In this document: positions 56,952 through 64,000 of the stretch, piece after piece
Position numbering within the stretch: the first letter of the stretch is position 1
Layout: every line of letters starts with the position of its first letter
Source: Sphingomonadaceae bacterium OTU29LAMAA1
Lineage (GTDB): Bacteria > Pseudomonadota > Alphaproteobacteria > Sphingomonadales > Sphingomonadaceae
Direction of reading: 5' to 3'
Length of the DNA stretch: 64,000 bases
NCBI GenBank assembly: GCA_024072375.1
Contig: CP099617.1
Span: 3,541,001-3,605,000 of the forward strand
The notes under the pieces: model-generated
Told to the model about the DNA's origin: nothing
The model's database searches: none
Seen by the model: only the letters and a program-made list of their open reading frames with translations
Made by a program: the position numbers and the translations under genes

Positions 56952-57186
56952 GGGGTGAACTGTAAATCGCTGGCGTGGATGTCTGCAAGTGGGCGATAGC
57001 CGCCATTCCAGGGTTCGCAGAAGAAACCCCTCAGATGGAAAGTAAGAAGCACGTGCGGTCGCGGCCGTCATTGGCCGACGCTGCTTGCCCAGATGGCGCT
57101 AGCGTCTTTTCGGTAGCCGCCGTGCCAATCAATGCCGCCGGCTTACGGGGCCGACGGCTTGCCTTGCGCGTAGCGGCGCATCGTCC
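56952..57186. other. repeat-rich gap between the islet and the tad cluster
   Basis: About 235 bases without a supported gene. It contains CTGCAAGTGGGCGATAGCCGCC, related to islet repeat copies 2 and 3, then several small stems (GGCCGTCATTGGCC; GCCGCCGGCTTACGGGGC). It looks like decayed repeat DNA and abuts the tadC stop. Confidence 0.55.
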
Positions 57187-58170
57187 TCAGAATGCGTCGC
57201 TGATCGAGCAGGCTGCGGGTCCGAGGATGACGATGAACAGCGTCGGCAGGATGAACAGGATGAGCGGGATCGTCATGATCGCGGGCAGGCGCGCGGCCTT
57301 TTCCTCGGCACGCATCATGCGTTCGTTGCGGAATTCGCCGGACAGGACGCGCAGCGCGGAGGCGAGCGGGGTGCCGTATTTTTCGGTCTGGATCATCGTC
57401 GTGACGACGCCCTTTACCGCGTCGAGATTGACGCGGGTGGCGAGGTTTTCGAACGCCTGGCGGCGTTCGGTGAGGAAGCCCAGCTCGATCGCGGTCAGCG
57501 TGAATTCGTCGCCGAGTTCGGGGTAGGCGCGGCCCAATTCCCTGGCGACGCGATGGAAGGCGGCATCGACGGTGAGGCCCGCCTCGGCGCAGATCACCAG
57601 CAGGTCGAGCGCGTCGGGCAGGCCCTTGCGGATCGCGTCGCTGCGCTTGGTGATCTTGTTCTTGAGGAAGATGTCCGGCGCTTTGTACGACAGGATGAAG
57701 GTGACGGCGACGAGGCCGTAGCGCTTCAGCGGCGACCAGTCGGCGAAGCTGTCCGTGCCATAGACGATGAAGACCATCAGCCCGCCGAACACGATCGGCA
57801 GCACCAGGCGACCAAAGATGACGCCGACGGCCCATTCCTTGGACCGGATGCCGGCCTGCATCAGCTTGACCTGCGCTTCCTTGACCTGACTGTCCTGCAA
57901 CACCTTCAGCGACGATAGCATGCTGCGCATGCGATCGGTGGTGTCGTTGCGCTGGACGAGCTTGGCGCGGCGCTTGGTCGAGGCGGTAATGCCCGCCTTC
58001 AGCTGTTCGCGGCGGTCGTTCAGCGCCTTCACCCGCTTGCTCATGGGATCGGTGACGACGGTGGAGACCGTATAGATCGCGAACATCACCGCCATGGCGG
58101 CGACGCCCGACAGGATCGTCGCCACCCACAGCACGTCGATGCCCATCAGCGTCGGTCCGGAAGCCTGCAT
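57187..58170 (-). CDS. tadC: TadC-like inner-membrane platform protein
   Basis: Inner-membrane protein of the type II secretion F family that forms the Flp-pilus platform with TadB. Seen: N-terminal membrane segment (LWVATILSGVAAMAVMFAIY), a charged cytoplasmic part, GLPDALDLLVICAEAGLTVDAAF near residues 185-207 (T2SSF core), and a C-terminal membrane pair (PAIMTIPLILFILPTLFIVILG). 327 residues. TadB starts 21 bases upstream. No tadD gene follows; the repeat-rich islet does. Confidence 0.93.
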   Translation of the reverse strand: MQASGPTLMGIDVLWVATILSGVAAMAVMFAIYTVSTVVTDPMSKRVKALNDRREQLKAGITASTKRRAKLVQRNDTTDRMRSMLSSLKVLQDSQVKEAQVKLMQAGIRSKEWAVGVIFGRLVLPIVFGGLMVFIVYGTDSFADWSPLKRYGLVAVTFILSYKAPDIFLKNKITKRSDAIRKGLPDALDLLVICAEAGLTVDAAFHRVARELGRAYPELGDEFTLTAIELGFLTERRQAFENLATRVNLDAVKGVVTTMIQTEKYGTPLASALRVLSGEFRNERMMRAEEKAARLPAIMTIPLILFILPTLFIVILGPAACSISDAF

Positions 58171-58191
58171 GTCGCTACCCAGTTCTTTCCG

Positions 58192-59166
58192 TTAGATTTC
58201 GAAGCTGACCATCTTGGCCATGATGAACACGCCGATGCCCATCCAGATCAGGCCGCCGAGGCCCGTGATCATGAGCCGCGGATCGACGAAGAAGTTCTGC
58301 ATATAGCCCTGGTTGATCACCCAGATCATCGCGAAGACGATGAACGGCAGCGAGCCGACGATATAGGCCGACGCCTTCGATTCGGACGACATCGCCTTGA
58401 TCTTGAGCTTCATCTGGCTGCGCTGGCGCAGGACGGTGGCGAGGTTGGCGAGCGTTTCGGCCAGGTTGCCGCCGGTTTCGCGCTGAATCGCGATGGTAAT
58501 GACGAAGAACTGGAATTCGGGGGTGCCGAGCCGGTCCGCGGTATCCTGCAACGCGGCGTCCATCGACTTGCCGATCTTCATCTTGTCGGACACCATCCGG
58601 AATTCCTCGCCGACGGGCCCTTCGACCTCGTTGCCGACGACCTGGATCGTCTCGGTGACGGGCAGGCCCGAGCGCAGGCCGCGGACGAGCAGTTCGATCG
58701 CATCCGGGAACTTGGCGGTGAAGCGGGTGACGCGACGCTTGATGAAATAGCTGACCATCTTGTGCGGCAGTCCCGCGCCGACCGCGAGGCCGAACAGCAG
58801 CGCGAGCAGGAACGGCGCACCCTTCAGCAACAGCAGACCGGCGACGACGACGATCAGGCCGGCGCTGACCATGCCGTATTTGCCGACGGTCCAGTCCTTG
58901 CCGGTCATCGCCAGCCGCTTGGCGAGTTGCGCCGGATTGGGCAGCAGGCGACCGAACGCCACATCGGTCTTGGTCTGGATGCGGCCGGCGGCGATGCGCC
59001 GCATCTGGGCCTCGGCGACCACCGCGCCGTCGCCGTGCCGTTCGCGCATCGCGGCGATACGGCGGGTCTGGGCGCGCTGCGGCGAGGGACCGGCAAGCGC
59101 GAACATGACGAGCCCCACCGCGATCACGGCGCCGAGGCAGACCATCAGGAGTGGCAACAGATCCAT
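58192..59166 (-). CDS. tadB: TadB-like inner-membrane platform protein
   Basis: T2SSF-family partner of TadC. Seen: N-terminal membrane segment (LLPLLMVCLGAVIAVGLVMFAL), a membrane pair near residues 97-135, FPDAIELLVRGLRSGLPVTETI near 152-173 and RETGGNLAETLANLATVLRQR near 225-245 (both T2SSF signatures). 324 residues. cpaE lies only 53 bases upstream, so the cpaF/tadA gene normally found between them is not there. Confidence 0.93.
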   Translation of the reverse strand: MDLLPLLMVCLGAVIAVGLVMFALAGPSPQRAQTRRIAAMRERHGDGAVVAEAQMRRIAAGRIQTKTDVAFGRLLPNPAQLAKRLAMTGKDWTVGKYGMVSAGLIVVVAGLLLLKGAPFLLALLFGLAVGAGLPHKMVSYFIKRRVTRFTAKFPDAIELLVRGLRSGLPVTETIQVVGNEVEGPVGEEFRMVSDKMKIGKSMDAALQDTADRLGTPEFQFFVITIAIQRETGGNLAETLANLATVLRQRSQMKLKIKAMSSESKASAYIVGSLPFIVFAMIWVINQGYMQNFFVDPRLMITGLGGLIWMGIGVFIMAKMVSFEI

Positions 59167-59219
59167 CGCGGCGCGTTCGCCTCCGGTTCGTTAGGCCGCC
59201 GTTACCGACGGCGACACAG

Positions 59220-60503
59220 TTACTTCTTGGCGCGTCGGGGCAGCAGCGACGAGAAGCCGCCGATCAGCGACTTGCCCTTCGCCTTGCTGCCCTTGTCGGA
59301 GCCGTCCTTGCCGCTGGCGACCAGTTCCTCGCCGGCGTTGAGCACGTGGCGGGTAAGGTCGAGGATCGGCGCGACCGTTTTCGACGCTTTGCCCGCTTCG
59401 GCAAGGGGCTTACCGAGCTTGGCCGCCTGCGCCGCCAGTTTCTGGTCGAAGGGCACGACGAAATCGATCTTTCGCTCGATCGACCCCTCGAAGTCCTTGC
59501 GCGTGATCTCGAGCTGGCCCGAGGCATGAACGCGGTTCGCGACCACGGTGACGTGGGTCTGCGGCGCGTTGCTCTTCAGCCAGGACAGGATGCGGATCGT
59601 GTCGCGTGCCGACGCAAGCGTCAGTTCGGTGACGACCACCGCGGCCTGGATATCGCTGATCAGATGCGGGTGCTGGACCAGCATCGCGCGCGGCAGATCG
59701 ACGACGGTCGCCTCGAACGCGGCGCGCATCTCCTCCTGCAACTGGTAGAAGGCGGCACCGTCGGTCATGATCGGCGCGTTGATCGGGGCCTCGGCGGACA
59801 GGACCGCGAGCTTCTCGGTCGCCTTCACCATCGCCCGTTCGATGAACAGGCCGTCGATGCGGCTGGGGTTCTCGATCGCGTCGGTCAGGCCGCGGCCGGG
59901 CTCCAGATCGAGGGTCAGCGCGCCGGTGCCGAAATGCACGTCGAGGTCGAGCAGCGCGGTAGAACGCTTTTCCTTTTCGCTGAGCAACCAGGCGACCGAC
60001 GTGGCGATTGTCGACGCACCGACACCGCCGCGCGTGCCGATCACCGCGATCGCGCAATGCGGACGATCGACGGCGGCCTCGGCAAGCTTGGGCGCGTTGA
60101 GCATCGTCTGCGCGTGGCTGAACGCCTCGCGCATCGCATCGGGATGCAGCGGCTTCAGCAGATAATCCTGGATGCCGCTGGCGACGAGATCGCGGTAGAG
60201 GCGGACGTCGTTGACCTGGCCGGCGGCGATCACCACTGTGCCGGGTTCGCAGACTTCGGCAAGGGCGTTGATGTCGTTGAGCGGATCCCCGGATTCGGCG
60301 AGGTCGACGAACAGGATCTGCGGACTGGCCGAGACCGACAGCGACTGGACCGCGTTGCGCAATCCGCCCTTGTGGACCTTGTCGACCGACCAGCCGAGTT
60401 CGGCGGCGATCGGGCGCAGCGTTTCGACCGTCGTGTCGTCGCAGACATAGGCGGCGAAGGGTTCGCGATGGCCGACGCCGGCGGGTTTCCAGGGTGCGTT
60501 CAT
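59220..60503 (-). CDS. cpaE: CpaE/TadZ pilus-localising ATPase
   Basis: ParA/MinD-like ATPase that positions the pilus machine at the pole. Residues about 10-135 are an atypical receiver domain; the ATPase part follows with GTRGGVGASTIATSVAWLL near 155-175, a deviant Walker A in which GGVGAST replaces GKS/T, normal for CpaE. 427 residues. ATG 60503 is preferred to an upstream ATG 42 codons earlier inside cpaD. Overlaps none of its neighbours; cpaD ends one base upstream. Confidence 0.93.
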   Translation of the reverse strand: MNAPWKPAGVGHREPFAAYVCDDTTVETLRPIAAELGWSVDKVHKGGLRNAVQSLSVSASPQILFVDLAESGDPLNDINALAEVCEPGTVVIAAGQVNDVRLYRDLVASGIQDYLLKPLHPDAMREAFSHAQTMLNAPKLAEAAVDRPHCAIAVIGTRGGVGASTIATSVAWLLSEKEKRSTALLDLDVHFGTGALTLDLEPGRGLTDAIENPSRIDGLFIERAMVKATEKLAVLSAEAPINAPIMTDGAAFYQLQEEMRAAFEATVVDLPRAMLVQHPHLISDIQAAVVVTELTLASARDTIRILSWLKSNAPQTHVTVVANRVHASGQLEITRKDFEGSIERKIDFVVPFDQKLAAQAAKLGKPLAEAGKASKTVAPILDLTRHVLNAGEELVASGKDGSDKGSKAKGKSLIGGFSSLLPRRAKK

Positions 60504-60504
60504 G

Positions 60505-61170
60505 TTAATTGCCTCCCCCCTTGGCACTGACAGCTTCGAGCGCGCCGGCACCCGTTGCGGGCTTGCGGCGATAGGCTTCGATCGCCTTGGTGTTGACGTC
60601 GGTGTCCGCAAGCGTGTCCGGATCGGCACCGCGGACCAGATCGCCGGGACGCGCGATCATCGCGGCCAGATTGGTGTTGATCGCGCAGCCGTAATTGGAC
60701 GAGGTGTTGCCCTGCAATTCGCTGGACGCGTTACGGCTCCAGTCGGGGCACCCGGGGACTTCCGCGCGCATCCTGCTTACGACGACGCGCAGCGTTCCGG
60801 GGGTGACAGGTGCGTTGGTCACCGGCCGGTCTTCGGACAGCAGCAGGCCATAGCTCGCGACCACGTTGGCCACCTGGTTGCGGGCCGCGCTATCGGCATA
60901 GCCTGCCTCATCGAGCGCGACGTGGTCGCCGTAGCCCAGATGCATGGTGTTCATCCATGCCATCAGACGGCGGCTTTCCCCCGTCGCCAGCCCGGTGCGG
61001 GCGGTGGCGAGATCGAGCGCATAGTCGGTGCGTGCGACCACCGGCTGGTGAACCGATTCCATGCCGCGATTGGTGGTGCCCATGCACCCGCCGAGCAGCA
61101 GCGCAGGGGCGGCGAGCGTGGCGAGAAGGATCGAACGGTTGGTCATCGAAGCCATGTCCTTCGCAGGCAT
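60505..61170 (-). CDS. cpaD: CpaD pilus-assembly lipoprotein
   Basis: Outer-membrane-associated lipoprotein of the Flp pilus. Seen: LLATLAAPALLLGGC with lipobox Cys near residue 29, VSRMRAEVPGCPDWSRNAS near 135-155 and NYGCAINTNLAAMIARPGDLVRG near 165-190, the CpaD family core with its Cys pair. 221 residues. ATG 61170 overlaps the cpaC stop (TGATG); ATG 61146 with AAGGA upstream is an alternative. Confidence 0.92.
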   Translation of the reverse strand: MPAKDMASMTNRSILLATLAAPALLLGGCMGTTNRGMESVHQPVVARTDYALDLATARTGLATGESRRLMAWMNTMHLGYGDHVALDEAGYADSAARNQVANVVASYGLLLSEDRPVTNAPVTPGTLRVVVSRMRAEVPGCPDWSRNASSELQGNTSSNYGCAINTNLAAMIARPGDLVRGADPDTLADTDVNTKAIEAYRRKPATGAGALEAVSAKGGGN

Positions 61171-62810
61171 CAGTTGGAGAAGCCGGGAGCGGGAGCCGCG
61201 CCCTTCTTCTTCGAAGAGGAGCGGGTGTCCGCGGCAAGCACCGGCACGTCGCGGCGCGGCAGCGCCGGCACCGTAGCGGCAGCACCGATCGTCGGCACCG
61301 GTTCGGGGCCGCCCGGGATCATCGTCGGCACCGGACGCGGCCCGCCGCCGCCGCCGCCGATCTCGCCCAGCAGGATGCGCGAGGCGTCGTCGGGTGCGCG
61401 ATAGCCGTCGTGCGGCAAGGCGATCTGCGACGGGCTGTTCACCGGCTTGACGAGGTAGGGCGTGATGATGATCACCAGCTCGGTCTCGTTGCGCTGGAAG
61501 CTGTTCGACCGGAACAGGGCGCCGAGGATCGGCAGATCGCCGAGGAACGGCGTCTTCTGGATTGAATTGTTGTGGCTGTTCTGGAGCAGGCCGCCGATCA
61601 TCATGCTCTGACCCGAACCCAGCTCCAGCGTCGTTTCGACGCGGCGGCTGGTGATGCCGGGTACCCGCGTGCCGTTGAGCGACACCGCGTTCGAATAATC
61701 GAGCTGCGACACTTCCGGACGAACGCGCAGCGAGATGCGGCCGTCCGACAGGACGGTCGGCGTGTAGGCGAGGCTGACGCCATATTGCTTGTATTCGACC
61801 GAGACGGCACCGAGACCCTGCGCCAAGGGGATCGGGATTTCGCCGCCGGCGAGGAAGGTCGCCGTTTCGCCCGACAGCGCGGTCAGGTTTGGATTGGCGA
61901 GCGTCGTGACCTGACCCGTCGTCTCGCCCAGATCGAGCGCGCCGATGAGGTCGAAGCCGAGCAGCTTGCCCGCGAGGCCCAGCGTCGTGCCGCCCGCGAT
62001 CTGGCTGATGCCACTGGCGGCCGGATTGGTGAATCCGGTGGACAGGGAGCCACCGGGAAGGAATTGCGTGCCCGCGCCGCGGCCCTGCGCGATACCGAAC
62101 TTGAAGCCGCCGGTGCTGTCGCGGCTTTGCAGGTTGACGCCGACGTTCTTGGCGAAGCCGCGGCTGACCTCTGCGACGCGGACCTGCAGATTGACCTGGA
62201 GCGGCGTGGCGGTGCGCAGGCGCGAGAGCACCTTGGTCGCGTCACCGACATAGGCTTGCACGAGGCGCTCCGCCTCGGCCGCATCGCCGGGGCCGGCGAC
62301 GGTGCCGGTGAGCAGGACGAGGCCGTTCATCGGCGTCGCGGTCAGCTGCGCATCGGGCATCGCCAGTTGCAGCATCGCGCCGATCGAATCGATGTTCTGG
62401 CCGACGCGGACGGTGGTCGCATAGACGACCGCGCCGCCCTTTGCGGTGGCGGAGATGGTCGTCTCGCCGGTCTTCCTGCCGAAGATGTACAGCTGGGTCG
62501 GCGACCGGACCTGCACGTCGGCGACAGTTTCGTCGGCGATGAACACGTCGCTCATCGGGCGCGACAGCGTGACGAGGCGACCACGACCAGTGTTTACCTG
62601 GACGATCGACGACGTGCTGACGCTGCCCGAACGGGTGGCGGCGCGGATGGCGCTGCCGGTCCGGGCATCGGCCATGCCGACCGGCATCGCCGTCGTCGCG
62701 ACCAGCGCGATGGACAGCGGCAGGGCCAGCGCGGCGATGCCGCCGTGCGTCGCGCGCTTCGATGGCGCATCGGCCACGGGCCCGCGCGATGTCCGCAAGA
62801 TGGTGCGCAT
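61170..62810 (-). CDS. cpaC: CpaC/RcpA pilus secretin
   Basis: Outer-membrane secretin channel for the Flp pilus. Seen: a signal segment, VTLSRPMSDVFIADETVADVQV near residues 80-100 (N-terminal RcpA/BON-like domains), LQVRVAEVSRGFAKNVGVNL near 205-225, and the secretin domain with LTALSGETATFLAGGEIPIPL near 310-330 and SRRVETTLELGSGQSMMIGGLL near 385-406. 546 residues. One base separates it from cpaB. Confidence 0.95.
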   Translation of the reverse strand: MRTILRTSRGPVADAPSKRATHGGIAALALPLSIALVATTAMPVGMADARTGSAIRAATRSGSVSTSSIVQVNTGRGRLVTLSRPMSDVFIADETVADVQVRSPTQLYIFGRKTGETTISATAKGGAVVYATTVRVGQNIDSIGAMLQLAMPDAQLTATPMNGLVLLTGTVAGPGDAAEAERLVQAYVGDATKVLSRLRTATPLQVNLQVRVAEVSRGFAKNVGVNLQSRDSTGGFKFGIAQGRGAGTQFLPGGSLSTGFTNPAASGISQIAGGTTLGLAGKLLGFDLIGALDLGETTGQVTTLANPNLTALSGETATFLAGGEIPIPLAQGLGAVSVEYKQYGVSLAYTPTVLSDGRISLRVRPEVSQLDYSNAVSLNGTRVPGITSRRVETTLELGSGQSMMIGGLLQNSHNNSIQKTPFLGDLPILGALFRSNSFQRNETELVIIITPYLVKPVNSPSQIALPHDGYRAPDDASRILLGEIGGGGGGPRPVPTMIPGGPEPVPTIGAAATVPALPRRDVPVLAADTRSSSKKKGAAPAPGFSN

Positions 62811-62811
62811 C

Positions 62812-63849
62812 TTAATTCTTCCCCCCGACCGGAACGACGGTCACTGTGTTGCCGCGCGCGACGCGCACGACGGGTCCCTGGATCACCGGAGCGGTGCCGC
62901 CGCCGGCGGGTGCCACGCCCGACGTCATCGACGACGTGCCGTCCGACGGGCCGCTGGCCCTGGCTGGCACCGAGCTGCGCTGGAAACGCGATACGTCGGC
63001 GCCGGTGGCGTAGGTGGTGCCGCCGGTCTGCGGCTGGCTGGCGATACGAACCATCATCGCCTTTTCGGCTTTCGGATCGCCGTCCGGTACCTTCACGGCA
63101 CCGCTGACGATGGCTTCTTCCAGCTCGCTCGAATTGTCGGCGAGCGCACGCAGCGACAGCGATAGTTCGCCGATCGTGCGGGCGACCGCGACCTGCTCCG
63201 CCATCTTGGGCGTCGCTTCGAGCGTGACGGTCGAGAAGGTGCTGACGCGGGTCTTGCCGTCTTCGCCCGCGACATTGTCGGTGCGCTGGTCGGTAGCGAG
63301 CACGCGGACATTGCGCATGATCGTTTCGGACACCTTGAGCGGCTGGCCATCGCCGCCGCCGTTGACGGTCTGCGTCAGGACGAGATCGATGCGATCGCCC
63401 GGGAAGACGAAGCCGGCGACCGCGGCCTGGCTGGACACGCTGACGGTGACCGCGCGCATGCCCGGCCCGAGTGCCGCCGCGAGGAAGCCCCGGTCGCCGG
63501 GCGAGACGAGCGCACCCTTGGTGACCGGCTGGCCGGCGGTGATCGCGCTGCGAACCACCGTGCCCTGCAATTTGGACAGGTCGGTCCCGGTGCGCAGGTA
63601 ATAGGCGCCGTCGACCAGTTCCTTGGGCCACGGCTGGAACTTCAGCGCGGTGGCATCCAGGATGGTACCGATCGGCAGGGCGCGGGTGGCGACCAGCACT
63701 TCAGGGCCCATCGGCACCGCTGCGACGGGCTGACCCATCGCGGCGGCTTCCGGTGCGGCAGACCCTGCGATGAGGGTGCGGGCGAAGAATGCCGTGATGC
63801 CGGCAACGAACAACGCGCCCACCAGCAAAACGATCTTGCGACTATCCAT
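62812..63849 (-). CDS. cpaB: CpaB/RcpC pilus-assembly protein
   Basis: Periplasmic Flp-pilus protein with SAF domains. Seen: N-terminal membrane segment (IVLLVGALFVAGITAFFARTLI), VLVATRALPIGTILDATALKFQPWPKELV near residues 50-80 (SAF start), then AVTVSVSSQAAVAGFVFPGDRIDLVLTQ near 130-160. 345 residues. cpaA ends 62 bases upstream. Confidence 0.93.
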   Translation of the reverse strand: MDSRKIVLLVGALFVAGITAFFARTLIAGSAAPEAAAMGQPVAAVPMGPEVLVATRALPIGTILDATALKFQPWPKELVDGAYYLRTGTDLSKLQGTVVRSAITAGQPVTKGALVSPGDRGFLAAALGPGMRAVTVSVSSQAAVAGFVFPGDRIDLVLTQTVNGGGDGQPLKVSETIMRNVRVLATDQRTDNVAGEDGKTRVSTFSTVTLEATPKMAEQVAVARTIGELSLSLRALADNSSELEEAIVSGAVKVPDGDPKAEKAMMVRIASQPQTGGTTYATGADVSRFQRSSVPARASGPSDGTSSMTSGVAPAGGGTAPVIQGPVVRVARGNTVTVVPVGGKN

Positions 63850-63911
63850 GTCTCATCGGGCCTTTCAGCGCACCGGTGGTTGATCCGGCGGTAATCATTG
63901 GGTCGGAGTGG

Positions 63912-64000
63912 TTAAAATCCGGTTCGCGACATCGCGGGCGGCAGTGCGAGGAGGGCGGCGGCAGCGATCGCGACGCCGTACGGCACCTCGACCGTGCCGA
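63912..64000 (-). CDS. cpaA: prepilin peptidase CpaA, C-terminal end (partial)
   Basis: Only the last 28 codons are in the window: GTVEVPYGVAIAAAALLALP, then PAMSRTGF and TAA. The VPYGVAIA stretch is the closing signature of A24 prepilin peptidases, which fits a gene just upstream of cpaB. The rest lies beyond the window edge. Confidence 0.82.
   Translation of the reverse strand, partial: GTVEVPYGVAIAAAALLALPPAMSRTGF

Noticed and set aside
57050..57186. Remnant of tadD
   Set aside because: No frame in this stretch gives tetratricopeptide-like sequence; it is repeat-derived DNA.

Overview
The window looks like chromosomal DNA from an alphaproteobacterium of the order Sphingomonadales, most likely Sphingomonas or a close relative. 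This is inferred from gene content and style: high G+C throughout, a hflK-hflC-degP block, a fused ThiS-ThiG protein, small exported proteins with a VCG(R/K)R signature, a promoter of the EcfG general-stress type before a csbD gene, GH27 alpha-galactosidases and a Caulobacter-type cpa/tad pilus cluster. I saw no rRNA, tRNA, transposase, integrase, prophage or CRISPR array. Nearly all genes look intact.

Layout. 0-5 kb: OPT-family transporter, homoserine dehydrogenase, two small exported proteins, a CoA-binding protein. 5-12.8 kb: Mrp-type Fe-S carrier ATPase divergent from hflK-hflC-degP, then a HerA-like ATPase and an M20 amidohydrolase. 12.8-22.3 kb: membrane protein, 2-oxoglutarate oxygenase, M23 peptidase, ErpA-type Fe-S carrier, exonuclease III, outer-membrane-like protein, amino-acid permease coupled to an MTA phosphorylase, GH27 enzyme, DUF2141 protein. 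22.5-26.9 kb: aconitase, stand-alone GAF protein, L,D-transpeptidase. 27-31.3 kb: a run of small, mostly uncharacterised genes, including an HTH protein with a C-terminal membrane anchor and a phasin-like protein. 31.3-37.5 kb: complete tripartite RND efflux operon (adaptor, pump, NodT-type outer-membrane factor).

37.6-44.2 kb: a pentose-phosphate block, rpiA, tkt, tal, a short-form gnd and two HAD proteins, the last five nearly contiguous. 44.2-48.3 kb: second GH27 protein, glnA and glnB behind a good sigma-54 promoter, and an ArsC-like reductase. 48.4-50.8 kb: accC, accB, aroQ. 51-55 kb: thiSG fusion, csbD, a small lipoprotein, an orphan acetolactate-synthase-like enzyme and a small membrane-anchored coiled-coil protein. 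55-57.2 kb: an islet of small unrelated genes with visibly lower G+C, separated by a family of structured repeats. 57.2-64 kb: a minus-strand cpa/tad cluster (cpaA end, cpaB, cpaC, cpaD, cpaE, tadB, tadC) in which the motor ATPase gene cpaF/tadA is absent from its usual place and no tadD follows.

Most of the window is housekeeping. The points most worth a second look are the incomplete tad cluster ending in the repeat-rich islet, a repetitive Gly/Thr insert in a predicted surface loop of the efflux outer-membrane factor, the PMM-like HAD protein in the pentose-phosphate operon, the membrane-anchored HTH protein, and promoter sites for sigma-54 and EcfG. I found no clear evidence of a wholly new system.
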